Under the pieces are notes generated by a model, which ran no database searches, was not told where the DNA came from, and worked only from the letters and a program-made list of their open reading frames with translations. From Amycolatopsis lurida (lineage in GTDB: Bacteria > Actinomycetota > Actinomycetes > Mycobacteriales > Pseudonocardiaceae), in contig NZ_FNTA01000004.1 in the NCBI RefSeq assembly GCF_900105055.1, forward strand, positions 310,001-374,000: a DNA stretch of 64,000 nt, in the 5' to 3' direction. Of the stretch, positions 35,601-42,783 are shown one piece after another (positions within the stretch are counted from its first letter, which is position 1; each line of letters begins with the position of its first letter). Position numbers and translations under genes: made by a program.

Positions 35601-36080
35601 CATCGCTTCGGCCTCGCCCGGGGTGATGCCGAAGAACTCGGCGTCGAAACCGGCGATGTCGCCGAGGAACCCGCCGCGCGAGGGGATCTCCCAGCGGTCC
35701 TCCGGAACGTCGCGGATGCCGTCGCGGCCGGCCTCCAGGAGACGCCAATAGCGCTCCGGGGAGTCCGCGCCGCCCGGCAGGCGACAGCCGACGCCGACGA
35801 TTGCGATCGGTTCCTCTTCACGGCCTTCACCGCGCGCGAGCGTGGAGTCATCCACAGTGGACAGACGCGCGGCGAGGGCGGTGATCGTCGGGTACTGCCA
35901 CACCAGGGTCGGCGGCAACGGACGGCCGAGATGCCGTCCCAGCTCCGCCGCCAGTTCCATCGACTCCCGCGAGGAAAGCCCGCTCTCGTGCAGCGGCCGG
36001 TCCGGATCGACATGCTCCGCGGGCGACCCGGTCCGCTTCGCCACCCGCGCGATGAGCCAGGCACGGATCTCCGCGGTCAC
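29661..36080 (-). CDS. Type I polyketide synthase, Pks13-like layout with extra DH and KR
   Basis: 2139 residues from a GTG at 36080 that overlaps the ligase stop (GTGA). Domain order with approximate residues: N-terminal ACP (1-75, [15 protein letters not shown], serine present); KS (88-510, Cys in VDTACSSSL about 245, His in EAHGTGT and KGNLGHLEG); AT (590-880, GHSMGE about 692); DH (940-1215, [10 protein letters not shown] and DACLHAL); KR (1400-1620, TGGLGGLG about 1437, Tyr in QTAYATANA about 1575); ACP (1690-1770, GLDSLAAL about 1731); NRPS-style carrier (1790-1860) reading [14 protein letters not shown], where the phosphopantetheine serine is replaced by alanine; and TE (1870-2120, [11 protein letters not shown] about 1946, His in GDHLSM about 2111). 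No ER. One extension cycle is expected: a ligase-loaded acyl chain condensed with a carboxylated unit, reduced and dehydrated, then released. The specificity motif of the AT reads GAGHS, neither YASH nor HAFH. Confidence 0.9.
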   Translation of the reverse strand: MTAEIRAWLIARVAKRTGSPAEHVDPDRPLHESGLSSRESMELAAELGRHLGRPLPPTLVWQYPTITALAARLSTVDDSTLARGEGREEEPIAIVGVGCRLPGGADSPERYWRLLEAGRDGIRDVPEDRWEIPSRGGFLGDIAGFDAEFFGITPGEAEAMDPQQRMLLEVAWAALEHAGIPPSTLRGSRTGVFVGLSAGEYGHLTMADPSTVDVWSATGAATSIAANRLSYFFDLRGPSLTVDTACSSSLVAVHQAVQSLRRGECGTALAAGVNLLLSPVVTASFQRAGVLAPDGYCKPFDAAADGIARGEGCGVIVLRSLKAARRAGDRVLAVIRGSAVNSDGRSNGLVAPSPGAQADLLRDAYAAAGVEPSSVDYVEAHGTGTEVGDPIEAGALGEVLGAGREPARPLLIGSVKGNLGHLEGAAGMAGLIKVVLALVHRRLPPTPRHHEPSPHVDFTGLGLRVVDTATDWPRYTDVVRAGVSAFGFGGTNAHVVLEEWPAASFAARGTETGRPRIFALSARSAEVLRARAADLADWLEDPAHRSIPLDTVAATLARSRDHLPLRGAVVAEGRERVASALRELAAGSASGDVVFGEAGPVPGVVFVFSGYGSQWPGMGRLLLRTEPAFRAEVEALDPVFRAEAGFTLSEVFSGARDLPDLAATQLALFGMQLALAGLWRAHGVVPAAVLGHSMGEVAAAVVAGALDVADGLRVMAIRSRLLAEVDASGDGAMAVVELSAAELADLETDFPGITVAVYASPVQCTVSGGAEQVEALVSHVESLGRLAKRLPVGGAGHSEAVDAVLGRLRAELGGLPPRPVRIPCYSSVLDDPQRSVVFDVEYWAANLRRPVRFSQALAAATADGYGVFVEISPHPVALAAIEQSTGAVAFPTASRKGDERLAFLTTLARLHTLGQPVVLDDGGPRPLPVELPGPRWRHRRFWPRRPAARAAGAHPLLGVHIEQPTGGHLWRADVGTEVLPWLADHAAMGVPLFPAAGFLELALAAAKTVLRPAGRVRIGGLELHRVLPLAAHTEVTTSLSDGSVDVYARSADGGWVRHATARVRDGVTPVVPFGPVGDDARPVDLYQSLARAGQSYGPAFRGLRDVLAAPGRASASITLPADDPAFILHPVIADACLHALAAAAGDALREADGVFLPLTLGEVVLAGDPRRGVRVDAVLESVDPAGDGLVGGVQLVDADDVVLVEFREVYCRRFQRSALPVPMAELLFETVWREADLPVAAPGSRRWAVLHEDAPWLTALRERLTEAGDELVTVRPGDRKALAEVLRSREVAGVLVCAGISDGPDPMSAAARVAEFSGVLAELAEAAPRLWLVSTGAWAIEPGERGDPGQAWLRGLVRVLAFEHPELRASQIDFDAEPDPAHLWVGRLVAEIRADAPDDEIAWREGVRYTRSLARPTLGEPRHETVVCDGAYVITGGLGGLGLVAADWLAARGATRLVLSGRRGARPSVEPLLADLRDQGVDVRVVTGDIAEPGTAEALVAAATEGGLPLRGVLHAAGVLSDGAAVSLDADAVEAVWRAKALGAWRVHEATAGHELDWWLTYSSAAALFGSPGQTAYATANAWVDALVAWRRAAGLPAATIGWGAWGEAGAAVGSRNPVLEPLGTEEALAAMEAVLRRDRASTGIARVDAGTVLALFPRLAGRPFFEMLVPGEEQAAGPSTWDGLDALRAVLPEAAREMLADYLAGLVGGMLGLAADEIDRRTPLTRLGLDSLAALRAKGVVERDFGLELPIPLLLRGAGLAEVAGHLADQAGFGETGTRPAGPVTAVGPRDPAERWIARHWQAELGGAEPGVHEDFFAAGGDAEAAERLRDVIAGRLGAVPERLFATPTIAAMADLLRDEIEGRGGCPVRPLREGGTDPVFLFHPAGGPTSVYEGLVRLLPEDRAVYGLERIDDEDTVEDKAECYVELIREIQPQGPYRLGGWSFGGCLAYETARRLTAAGERVALVFLIDSILPLPAPGKPAQEILLDRFERFAEHIERTYGVPLDIPREELARLGDEEQIRLVIGRLAAQVPELGHGVLRHQYESYMDARVAERYEPESYAGPVLLLRAQEPHPLTTSLDPRYLRTDDALGWDTFCPDLEVVRVPGDHLSMIDPPHVETVAAALAARLGAPKAARP

Positions 36081-37837
36081 CCGAGCCGCCGCGCGGTCAG
36101 CGAACCGTCCAGATAGGACTGCCGGCACCGGGCACGACTGATCTTGCCGCTGGAGGTGCGCGGCACCTCGCCCGGGGCGAGGAAGACCACGTCGTGCGGC
36201 CGCAGACCGTGCACGGCCGAGACCGCCCTCCGGATCTCCGTGGTCGCCACGGCGAGGTCGGCCCCGGTCTCCTTGGCACGCTCCACCAGCACCACCGCCG
36301 CTTCACCGTCTTCGCGCTCGATCGCGAAAGCCGCGGCGGAATGCGGCCGGACCGCGGGATGCGTCTCCACGGTCTGTTCGATGTCCTGCGGGTAGTGGTT
36401 CCGGCCGTCGACGATGACGAGATCCTTGAGTCTGCCGGTCATGAACAGTTCGCCCTCGTACCGCACGCCGAGATCGCCGGTCGCGAGCCAGCCCGCGCCG
36501 GACTCCGGATCGATGGGTGGCAGGCCGAACACGCCCTCGGAAGCGGCGGGCCGCCCCCAGTAGCCCACGCCGACGTTCGGGCCGTTGACCTGGATCTCCC
36601 CCACCCTGCCCGGTTCGACCAGCGCGCCGGTGACCGGATCGGCGATGCGGACCCGTTGTCCCACCGGGAATCCGCAGGAGACGAGCGTGGTGGCCGCCGC
36701 GCCGGGCAGTGCGGGCGTCGCGAGTCCGGCGGCGAGCCGGTCGCGGTCGAAGGCGACTTGCCGTGGTGCCTTGCCCGCTTCGGTGACGGAGACGAGCACT
36801 GTGGCCTCGGCCAGTCCGTAGGAGGACCGGTGCACCTCTGGGCGCAGCCCGCATTCCTCGAAAGCGCCGTGGAACTTCGCGATGGTCGAAGGAAGGACCG
36901 GCTCGCTGCCGTTGATCAGTGAGACGACCCGGCTCAGTTCGAGGTAGCTCTTCTCGTCCTCGGTGACCCGGGAAGCGGCATAGGAGTACGCGAAGTTCGG
37001 TGCCGCGCTGATCGCGCCGGGGCTGGCCGAGAGGGCGCGCAGCCACCGTGACGGACGTTCCAGGAAGGCGCGCGGATCCATCAGGACCGACGCCGCCCCC
37101 GCCGCCAGTGGCGCGCCGATCCCGAGGATCAGGCCCATGTCGTGGAAGAGCGGCAGCCAGCTGACGGTGGAGGTCGTCCCGGTTTCGATCGCGTAGGCGT
37201 CACAAGCCTGACGGGCGTTGGTGAGCGCGTTGCGGTGGGTCAGCATCACGCCCGCCGGCGTCCGCGTGGAACCGGACGTGTACTGCAGGTACGCCACTCC
37301 GTCCGGTTCCGGTCGCGGCCAGGAGCGATCACCGGCCGCGACCGGAGCTGTGGTGTCGACGGCGAGCACGGCGGGCCGCTCGAAATCCGTCGAGGCGAGG
37401 AAACCGGCGGCTTCGCCGAGTCCGTCGGTGGTCGTGAGCACGACCCTCGGGGCGCAGTCGGCGAGCACGGCGGCCAGCCTGCCCGCGTGCCCGGGGAGGC
37501 CCGGGGAAAACAGCGGGACCGCGACCAGCCCTGCTCGGATCGCGCCGAGGAAGGCGACGACGTAATCGACGGACTGCCCGGCCAGGATCGCGGCCCGGTC
37601 ACCCGGACCGGTGAACCCGGTCAGCCGGATGGCGAGCGCGTCGACCCGGTCGTCGAGTTCGCGCCAGGACAGGGTGATCGCCCGGCCGTCCGCCCCGGCT
37701 CGATGGTCGAGGTAGGTCACCGCGACGTCGTCGCCGAGCCGCCACGCCCAGTACCTCAGCAGCGTCGCGAACGACTCCCCGCCGCGTGCGTCGTCCGGCG
37801 CGTGGGCGGCGACGACCGATTCCGAAATGGTTTCCAT
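36077..37837 (-). CDS. Fatty-acyl-AMP ligase (FAAL, FadD32-like)
   Basis: 586 residues from the ATG at 37837; the frame extends further upstream but through the promoter. The adenylation signature is YLQYTSGSTRTPAGVMLTHRN (about 170-190), followed by SWLPLFHDMGLILGI, the S-W-L-P-x-x-H-D-M-G-L motif characteristic of FAALs, then the C-terminal GDLGVRYEGELFMTGRLKDL and GRNHYPQDIE. FAALs activate long-chain fatty acids as adenylates and pass them straight to an ACP instead of CoA. The next gene, overlapping by four bases, begins with an ACP, which fits FadD32 feeding the N-terminal carrier of Pks13. First gene of the lipid operon. Confidence 0.92.
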   Translation of the reverse strand: METISESVVAAHAPDDARGGESFATLLRYWAWRLGDDVAVTYLDHRAGADGRAITLSWRELDDRVDALAIRLTGFTGPGDRAAILAGQSVDYVVAFLGAIRAGLVAVPLFSPGLPGHAGRLAAVLADCAPRVVLTTTDGLGEAAGFLASTDFERPAVLAVDTTAPVAAGDRSWPRPEPDGVAYLQYTSGSTRTPAGVMLTHRNALTNARQACDAYAIETGTTSTVSWLPLFHDMGLILGIGAPLAAGAASVLMDPRAFLERPSRWLRALSASPGAISAAPNFAYSYAASRVTEDEKSYLELSRVVSLINGSEPVLPSTIAKFHGAFEECGLRPEVHRSSYGLAEATVLVSVTEAGKAPRQVAFDRDRLAAGLATPALPGAAATTLVSCGFPVGQRVRIADPVTGALVEPGRVGEIQVNGPNVGVGYWGRPAASEGVFGLPPIDPESGAGWLATGDLGVRYEGELFMTGRLKDLVIVDGRNHYPQDIEQTVETHPAVRPHSAAAFAIEREDGEAAVVLVERAKETGADLAVATTEIRRAVSAVHGLRPHDVVFLAPGEVPRTSSGKISRARCRQSYLDGSLTARRLG

Positions 37838-37939
37838 GGCCCCTCGTCGTGACGATTCGTGCAGGAGCGGGTGAATTCGGAACGGCGCCGTTGCCGAAAG
37901 CGGATTCCATTCCGGAGACCGTTCTTTTATCTGCCCGGA

Positions 37940-37969
37940 ACTGTATTGACGTCCCGGGAAGAGTGTCAA
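37940..37969 (-). promoter_or_regulatory. Promoter and operator of the FAAL-PKS-carboxylase-Ag85 operon
   Basis: On the minus strand, TTGACA (37969-37964) and TACAGT (37945-37940) are spaced 18 bases, a near-consensus promoter rare in such GC-rich DNA. An inverted repeat TTGAC...GTCAA (37946-37950 and 37965-37969) brackets a CCCGGG centre and covers the -35 region. A leader of about 95 bases reaches the ligase ATG. The adjacent LuxR-type protein is a candidate regulator. Confidence 0.6.
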
Positions 37970-38095
37970 TGAAAGGATGATGGAACGCCGGCGAAAGCGC
38001 GGACGTGCTCACGGGGACGTGAGAAAGGGGGCACTCCGCTTGTCACTTCGGCACGAACTTCGGCGCGGGCGGATCGGCAGAACCCCGGCCACGCC

Positions 38096-38121
38096 CGTGT
38101 CGTCCGTCCAGTCACGCGTGA
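38096..38121. repeat. Solo copy of the GGACGGACGACACG repeat
   Basis: At least 25 bases starting CGTGTCGTCCGTCCAGTCAC are identical to part of the cluster at 10406-10534 (there at 10492). It lies 23 bases past the stop of the LuxR-type gene. The rest of 37970-38143 holds no gene. Confidence 0.7.
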
Positions 38122-38143
38122 TCGCCACTCGAGCACCGGCGAT

Positions 38144-39061
38144 TCAGAGCCACCCCTGGCGCGAAGCCTGCGCTCCGAGCTGGAACCGGGTCCGCGCGCC
38201 GAGCAGTTCCTGCAACCGGCTGATCCGCCGGAGCACCGTTCGCTCACTGATGCCGAGCTCGCGCGCGATCGCCTCGTCGGTCAGGCCCCCGCTCAGCAGC
38301 GCGAGCAGGCGGCGCGTGGCGACGGTCGGTTCCTGCGCCGCTTCCGCCTCGTCCGGACCGCCCGCCCGCACCGGCACGGCCATCCGCCAGAACGATGCGA
38401 ACAACTCGATCAGCGCGCTCAGCAGCATCGACGGATGGATCAGCAGGGCGAGCACGTCACCGGCGTCGGAATTCGGGACGGCGATCAGCGCCCGGTTGCC
38501 GTCGGCGATCACCAGCTTCAGCGGCAGCCCGGGGAACACCCTGGCCTGCTCCCCCAGGGCGATACTCGACTGCACCTGGGCGAACCCGTCGTCGTGCTGC
38601 AGCACGGACGAGTCGTAGACGACGCGGTACGCGATGCCGCGCGCCATCGAACCGGGCTGCACCGTGCTCACTTCGGCCTTCGGACTCATGTACGACCCCG
38701 GGTCCAGCGCGACGATGTCGACGGCCGCCTGGGTCTGCATGGCTTCGAAGGTGGCGATCACCTCGTCCCGGCTGCGCAGCACTTCGACGAAGTCCGCGTC
38801 CCGGCCCGTCCGCAGCGAGTAGGCGGCGCCGAGCACCTCGGCCGCTTCCCGCGCACGGATCGCCGCGGCCTCGTGCTGCGCCGCGAACGCCGACAGCGCC
38901 GCACGCGGCGGGCACACCTCGACCCCGGACGCACCCGCCCGGACCAGGCCGAACCGCTCCAGCTCCGCCAGCTCGGCGCCGGGCGTGATCGGACGCCCGT
39001 CCAGCAGGGCGCGGTACAACTGCTCGGCCTCCATCGACAGGCCCCGCGACTCGGCGAGCAT
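38144..39061 (-). CDS. LuxR-type regulator with TrmB-like N-terminus, beside lipid operon
   Basis: 305 residues from the ATG at 39061, which has GGAGGAGA 6 bases upstream; an earlier GTG overlaps the operator and is rejected. The N-terminus (about 1-60) resembles a TrmB-type winged helix (AEQLYRALLDGRPITPGAEL). The middle is a ligand or phosphatidyl-like domain (YRVVYDSSVL, LPLKLVIADGNRALIAVP). The C-terminal LuxR-type helix-turn-helix (about 245-300) reads LLALLSGGLTDEAIARELGI then SERTVLRRISRLQELLGART. The protein encoded at 59909-60907 shares the same order and many motifs. Same strand as the FAAL operon and directly upstream of it, so it is the likely pathway regulator. Confidence 0.85.
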   Translation of the reverse strand: MLAESRGLSMEAEQLYRALLDGRPITPGAELAELERFGLVRAGASGVEVCPPRAALSAFAAQHEAAAIRAREAAEVLGAAYSLRTGRDADFVEVLRSRDEVIATFEAMQTQAAVDIVALDPGSYMSPKAEVSTVQPGSMARGIAYRVVYDSSVLQHDDGFAQVQSSIALGEQARVFPGLPLKLVIADGNRALIAVPNSDAGDVLALLIHPSMLLSALIELFASFWRMAVPVRAGGPDEAEAAQEPTVATRRLLALLSGGLTDEAIARELGISERTVLRRISRLQELLGARTRFQLGAQASRQGWL

Positions 39062-39095
39062 GACGCTTCTCCTCCCCACCCCGGGATCGATCGAC

Positions 39096-39111
39096 GTGAC
39101 ATCGATGTCAC
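39096..39111. promoter_or_regulatory. Perfect 16-bp palindrome upstream of the LuxR-type gene
   Basis: GTGACATCGATGTCAC is a perfect palindrome 35 bases upstream of the regulator's ATG, with a nearby second palindrome ATCGAT at 39087-39092. Position and symmetry suit an operator for autoregulation. Confidence 0.55.
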
Positions 39112-39187
39112 GATTCACCGTTCTTGAGGGGGAAAACGGCCGGATCGTGCGCCTGGACCGATAACGAAAGCGTCACAGATCATGACG

Positions 39188-39218
39188 GAGAGGCTCCCGC
39201 GAACCGCGGGAGCCTCTC
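39188..39218. terminator. Terminator of the S33 peptidase gene
   Basis: Perfect 14-bp stem GAGAGGCTCCCGCG / CGCGGGAGCCTCTC (39188-39201, 39205-39218) with a 3-base loop, 18 bases after the stop of the minus-strand peptidase gene. Confidence 0.8.
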
Positions 39219-39235
39219 GTCGACACCGTCCGAGA

Positions 39236-41044
39236 TCAGGCGTTGGCGGGCATGCCCTTCTCGTCGGCTTCCGGCGTAGCGGTGCCTTCCAGCAGCTCAC
39301 GGACGATCTCGTTCGCCTTGCGCACCTGGGGCGTGATCATCTTGATCTTGATCTTCCCGTCGTGCCCGAGGTGACCGCCGACCTCGACCGTCTTGTCCTC
39401 ACCCGGCAGCGGCAGGCCCTGGCAGCCGGTGAACTTCTTCTTGGGCGTGAGCCCGGTCTGGAAGTAGGCGACGATCGGGTCGTCGACGCAGTCGGTGTTG
39501 TACGGGAAGATCCCGTGACTGCCTTCGTTGTCGACGCTGATCATCTTGGCGCCCGGCAGGCCCTTCGCGGTGGCGAGCGCGCCCTCGTACGGCGTGGCCG
39601 CGTCGAGTTCGGTCTGCGCGATCAGCAGCTTCGGGAACGTCTTGGCGTCCGGCGCCGGCTTGGCGTTGGCGGTCGGCCAGAACGCGCACAGCGGCGCGCC
39701 CGACAGGGCCATGATCGGCGCGATGAACGGCGCGTTCACGGTCAGATCGGCCTGCCAGAAGTTCCAGTAGTGCAGGTTCTGGTTCCACTGGCCGTCCTGG
39801 CAGCGGATCGCCTCGAACGCGGCGTCCCAGGTCTCGACCTCGGCACCACCCTGGTAGGAGGCCTTGCGCTCGACCGAATCCTTCTTCGCGATGGCCTCCA
39901 GCGCGTTGCCCTTGGCCTTGGTCAGGAACGCCTTGTTCGCGTCGGTCAGCCCGGGAGTGGCGAGCGCCTTCGCGACGACCTGCTCCAGCTTCTCCGCGTC
40001 GGTCCCGGCAGGCGCCGGTCCCTTCGCCAGCGCGGCCACCATCGAGGCCGCGGACGGGTACTGAGACGTGTCGTACATCGCCGGGATGATGAACCACGCG
40101 GCGTAGAGCATGCCCGCGAATTCCCGGGTGCCGCCCGCCTTCTCCCAGTTGCGGCGGATCTCGAGCGGGTCGGTGCCCACCTTGTACTTGGCGTCGTTGC
40201 GCGCGACGTAGGGCAGCAGCGCCTCCTGGAACTGGCGATCACGGCTGCGCGGCTGCAGGTCCCAGGTCTTCTCCAGCGTCGAGCGGCTCGCGTCGGTCGA
40301 CGAGTCGAGCAGGAACCGGTGCGCCTTGGACGGGAACGTGGTGGCGTACCAGGTGCCGAGCCACGTGCCGTACGAGTAACCGATGTAGCTGGTCTTCTTC
40401 TCCCCGAGCAGCACCCGGATGAAGTCCATGTCGTACGCGGTCTGCTCGGTGGTGATGAACTTCGTCAGCGGGTTCTTGAGGCAGCCCTCGACCTTCGCCC
40501 GGCTGATCACGTTCTGGTCCGTGCTGTCCGGGACGGTGTAGCTACAGGTCAGCGGGGTGCTCTGGCCGACGCCGCGGGGGTCGAAACCGACGAAGTCGTA
40601 CTGCGAGGCCAGCACGGGGCTGCGCATCGCCATCGCGGCGCCCCACGGGAGGCCTTCGCCGCCGGGGCCGCCGGGGTTGACCAGCGCGATGCCCTGCCTG
40701 CCGGTGCCGGGGTAGGCGGTCGCGGTCTTGGAGACGCGGACGCCGATGGTGTTGCCGTCCTGCGGGTTGTGCCAGTCACGCGGCACCTGGACGGTGGCGC
40801 AGGCGAGACCCTTGACCTTCTTCAGCTCGGCTTCCGTCGCCGGCGCGACCGAGGGGAACGAGCACTCGCCCCAGGCCACGGCCTGTTTGGCCAGCGCGCC
40901 GGCGAGCGCCGCGGTGTCCGGCTCGGCCTTGACCGCGGGTGCCGCACCCGCTGCCGGGGCCAGCACCAGGCCGGAGGCCAGGAACGCGCCGGCGACCACG
41001 GCCACCGTGCCCCTCCGCGTCTTTCTCGTACTACTGATCACCAT
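39236..41044 (-). CDS. Secreted alpha/beta-hydrolase peptidase, S33 tripeptidyl-aminopeptidase type
   Basis: 602 residues from the ATG at 41044, which has AAAGGG before it; the longer frame upstream runs through repeats. Signal peptide about 1-33 (TVAVVAGAFLASGLVLAPAA). The first half carries WHNPQDGNTIGVRVSKTAT, ALVNPGGPGGEG (oxyanion region), FDPRGVGQSTPLTC and the nucleophile elbow YIGYSYGTWLG (about 223). The C-terminal TAP-like domain has PKLLIAQTELDAATPYEGAL (catalytic Asp) and NEGSHGIF (catalytic His), as in Streptomyces SlpD/SlpE and mycelium-associated tripeptidyl aminopeptidases. It trims peptides outside the cell. Monocistronic. Confidence 0.88.
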   Translation of the reverse strand: MVISSTRKTRRGTVAVVAGAFLASGLVLAPAAGAAPAVKAEPDTAALAGALAKQAVAWGECSFPSVAPATEAELKKVKGLACATVQVPRDWHNPQDGNTIGVRVSKTATAYPGTGRQGIALVNPGGPGGEGLPWGAAMAMRSPVLASQYDFVGFDPRGVGQSTPLTCSYTVPDSTDQNVISRAKVEGCLKNPLTKFITTEQTAYDMDFIRVLLGEKKTSYIGYSYGTWLGTWYATTFPSKAHRFLLDSSTDASRSTLEKTWDLQPRSRDRQFQEALLPYVARNDAKYKVGTDPLEIRRNWEKAGGTREFAGMLYAAWFIIPAMYDTSQYPSAASMVAALAKGPAPAGTDAEKLEQVVAKALATPGLTDANKAFLTKAKGNALEAIAKKDSVERKASYQGGAEVETWDAAFEAIRCQDGQWNQNLHYWNFWQADLTVNAPFIAPIMALSGAPLCAFWPTANAKPAPDAKTFPKLLIAQTELDAATPYEGALATAKGLPGAKMISVDNEGSHGIFPYNTDCVDDPIVAYFQTGLTPKKKFTGCQGLPLPGEDKTVEVGGHLGHDGKIKIKMITPQVRKANEIVRELLEGTATPEADEKGMPANA

Positions 41045-41152
41045 GATCCCTTTCGACAGGAGCCCCCGACGTCCGTACGTGAAGTAAAGACGGGTGATCA
41101 GGTTTCCCACACGGCCGGTAGATGGCGGATACCCGACATGGCAGGATCTCGA

Positions 41153-41252
41153 CACTCGCGTGATCAGACCCGTAACTCGCGTGATCAGAGGCGTAACTCG
41201 CGTGTTCCGCATTCAAGCACGCGAGTTACGTCCCTGATCACGCGAGTTACGC
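41153..41252. repeat. CTCGCGTGATC repeat cluster, copy 2
   Basis: Three rightward units (CTCGCGTGATCAGA, CTCGCGTGATCAGAGG, CTCGCGTGTTCC) are followed by two reversed ones (CACGCGAGTTACGTCC, GATCACGCGAGTTACGCC). Arms are near-perfect complements. It lies just past the stop of the polyphosphate kinase gene, in the same position relative to its neighbour as copy 1 at 26951-27104. The remainder of the 214-base gap holds the promoter and RBS of the S33 gene. Confidence 0.75.
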
Positions 41253-41258
41253 CTTCCC

Positions 41259-42272
41259 TCACGGATGCAGGCCGGGTCCGTGATCGGGGTCGGTCGACGG
41301 CGCGATCGGGGTCGGGCTGAGCGACGCCTCGTCCTCCCCCTCCTCCAGCAGGGTCGCCGCAGCGCCGACCACTTTCAGATCCGGGTCACCGACGGCGTCC
41401 TCGTCCTTGTCCGCGTAGTCCACGCGGGCGAGGACGCTGCGCATCGCCTCGATACGCGCACGCTTCTTGTCGTTGCTCTTGACCACCGTCCACGGCGCGA
41501 TCTCCGTGTCGGTGGACCGGAACATCGCGACCTTCGCCTCGGTGTAGGCGTCCCAGCGGTCGAGCGACTTGATGTCGTTGGGACTCAGCTTCCATTGCCG
41601 CACCGGGTCGACCTGCCGGATGAGGAACCGGGTGCGCTGCTCGGATCTCGACACCGAGAACCAGAGTTTGACGAGCACGATCCCGTCGTCGACGAGCATC
41701 TCCTCGAACGTCGGCGCCTGCCGCATGAAGCGCTCGTACTGCTCGTCCGTGCAGTACCCCATCACCCGTTCGACGCCGGCCCGGTTGTACCAGGATCGGT
41801 CGAACAGCACGAGCTCGCCCTCGGTGGGCAGGTGGTTCACGTAGCGCTGGAAGTACCACTCCCCCTGCTCGCGTTCGGTGGGCTTGCTCAGCGCCACCAC
41901 TCGCGCGCCACGCGGGTTGAGGTGTTCGGTGAACCGTTTGATGGTGCCACCCTTGCCCGCCGCGTCGCGTCCCTCGAACAGAATCACCATCCGGCCGCCG
42001 GTGTCCTTGATCCAGTACTGCAGTTTCAGCAGTTCGATCTGCAGCGACCGTTTCACGACGTCGTATTCCTCACGCGACATTCGCGTCGTGTACGGGTAGT
42101 TCTCCCGCCAGGTGTCGATCGGCGAGCCGTCGGGGCGGAGCAGGACCGGATCGTCGGCGTCGTCGTAGTCGACGACGAGACGCTGGTCCCTCAGTTCCGG
42201 GAAGTACGAGTGATCGAGCACGCGCCGCTGATACCCACGCCGGACGGCGCGCAAACGCGGCGCGTCAACCAC
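41259..42272 (-). CDS. ppk2: Polyphosphate kinase 2
   Basis: 337 residues from a GTG. The P-loop kinase core has Walker A FEGRDAAGKGGTIKRF, then PRGARVVALSKPTEREQGEW, Walker B with ELVLFDRSWYNRAGVERVMG, and the lid region RSEQRTRFLIRQVDP. The order WKLSPNDIKSLDRWDAYTEA is a hallmark of class I PPK2. The enzyme transfers phosphate between polyphosphate and nucleoside diphosphates, mostly making ATP or GTP from polyphosphate. It overlaps the upstream flavodoxin gene by 8 bases, so the two are co-translated. Confidence 0.93.
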   Translation of the reverse strand: MVDAPRLRAVRRGYQRRVLDHSYFPELRDQRLVVDYDDADDPVLLRPDGSPIDTWRENYPYTTRMSREEYDVVKRSLQIELLKLQYWIKDTGGRMVILFEGRDAAGKGGTIKRFTEHLNPRGARVVALSKPTEREQGEWYFQRYVNHLPTEGELVLFDRSWYNRAGVERVMGYCTDEQYERFMRQAPTFEEMLVDDGIVLVKLWFSVSRSEQRTRFLIRQVDPVRQWKLSPNDIKSLDRWDAYTEAKVAMFRSTDTEIAPWTVVKSNDKKRARIEAMRSVLARVDYADKDEDAVGDPDLKVVGAAATLLEEGEDEASLSPTPIAPSTDPDHGPGLHP

Positions 42273-42720
42273 CGAGCCCTTCGGCGAACCGTCGCGCCGC
42301 TTCGAGATCGACCGTACCGGGTCGGTTCTTGCCGATCCCGCCGACGAGCCTGAATGGCAGCCAGGTGTCGAAACCCCGGCACGAGAACGCGCCCACCACG
42401 TCGAAGCCTTTACGGCCTAGCGTCCGTGCCAGACGACGGGTGTAGCGCCGGAATCGCGGTTCCGGCAACCCGCTGGCGCTGAACACGAACGCCTTCCTTC
42501 GCTGCTTCGGCGGCATCTCCTCGGCGAGACGCCGCAGGCGGGGATGGAAGTCCATGCCGAAGATCCCCGAGCCGAAACCCACAAGGTCACAGGAATCGAG
42601 CTCGGCGGGGTCGATCTCCTCGGGGCTGACGACGCGGGCGCCGAGAACCCCGGCCAGCACTTCGGCGACCCTCGCCGTGTTGCCGTGGGACACCGAAACG
42701 CACACGATGACGACCTTCAT
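42265..42720 (-). CDS. Flavodoxin-like protein
   Basis: 151 residues. The N-terminus MKVVIVCVSVSHGNTARVAE has the FMN phosphate loop SxSHGNT of flavodoxins. DLVGFGSGIFGMDFHPRLRR and KAFVFSASGLPEP supply the two isoalloxazine loops. It carries electrons or binds FMN in the cytosol; the partner is unknown. Overlap with ppk2 by 8 bases indicates an operon, although no functional link between the two is obvious. Confidence 0.85.
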   Translation of the reverse strand: MKVVIVCVSVSHGNTARVAEVLAGVLGARVVSPEEIDPAELDSCDLVGFGSGIFGMDFHPRLRRLAEEMPPKQRRKAFVFSASGLPEPRFRRYTRRLARTLGRKGFDVVGAFSCRGFDTWLPFRLVGGIGKNRPGTVDLEAARRFAEGLGG

Positions 42721-42783
42721 GCCGATCCTCCACTTCGCCGGTTCTTTCCCCTTGAGAACCGGGCAGCGGCGTAGAACGTGACG

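Noticed and set aside
27108-37837. Calling the lipid operon a true mycolic acid cluster
   Set aside because: The PKS has DH and KR domains and a dead carrier that Pks13 lacks, and no other mycolate genes are present in the window; only the layout is parallel.
41045-41212. N-terminal extension of the S33 peptidase to an ATG at 41212
   Set aside because: It would translate the CTCGCGTGATC repeats and place the signal peptide internally; the ATG at 41044 has an RBS and a proper signal sequence.
39182-41320. 712-residue plus-strand frame
   Set aside because: Antisense to the S33 peptidase gene with its signal peptide and triad; it also runs through intergenic repeats.
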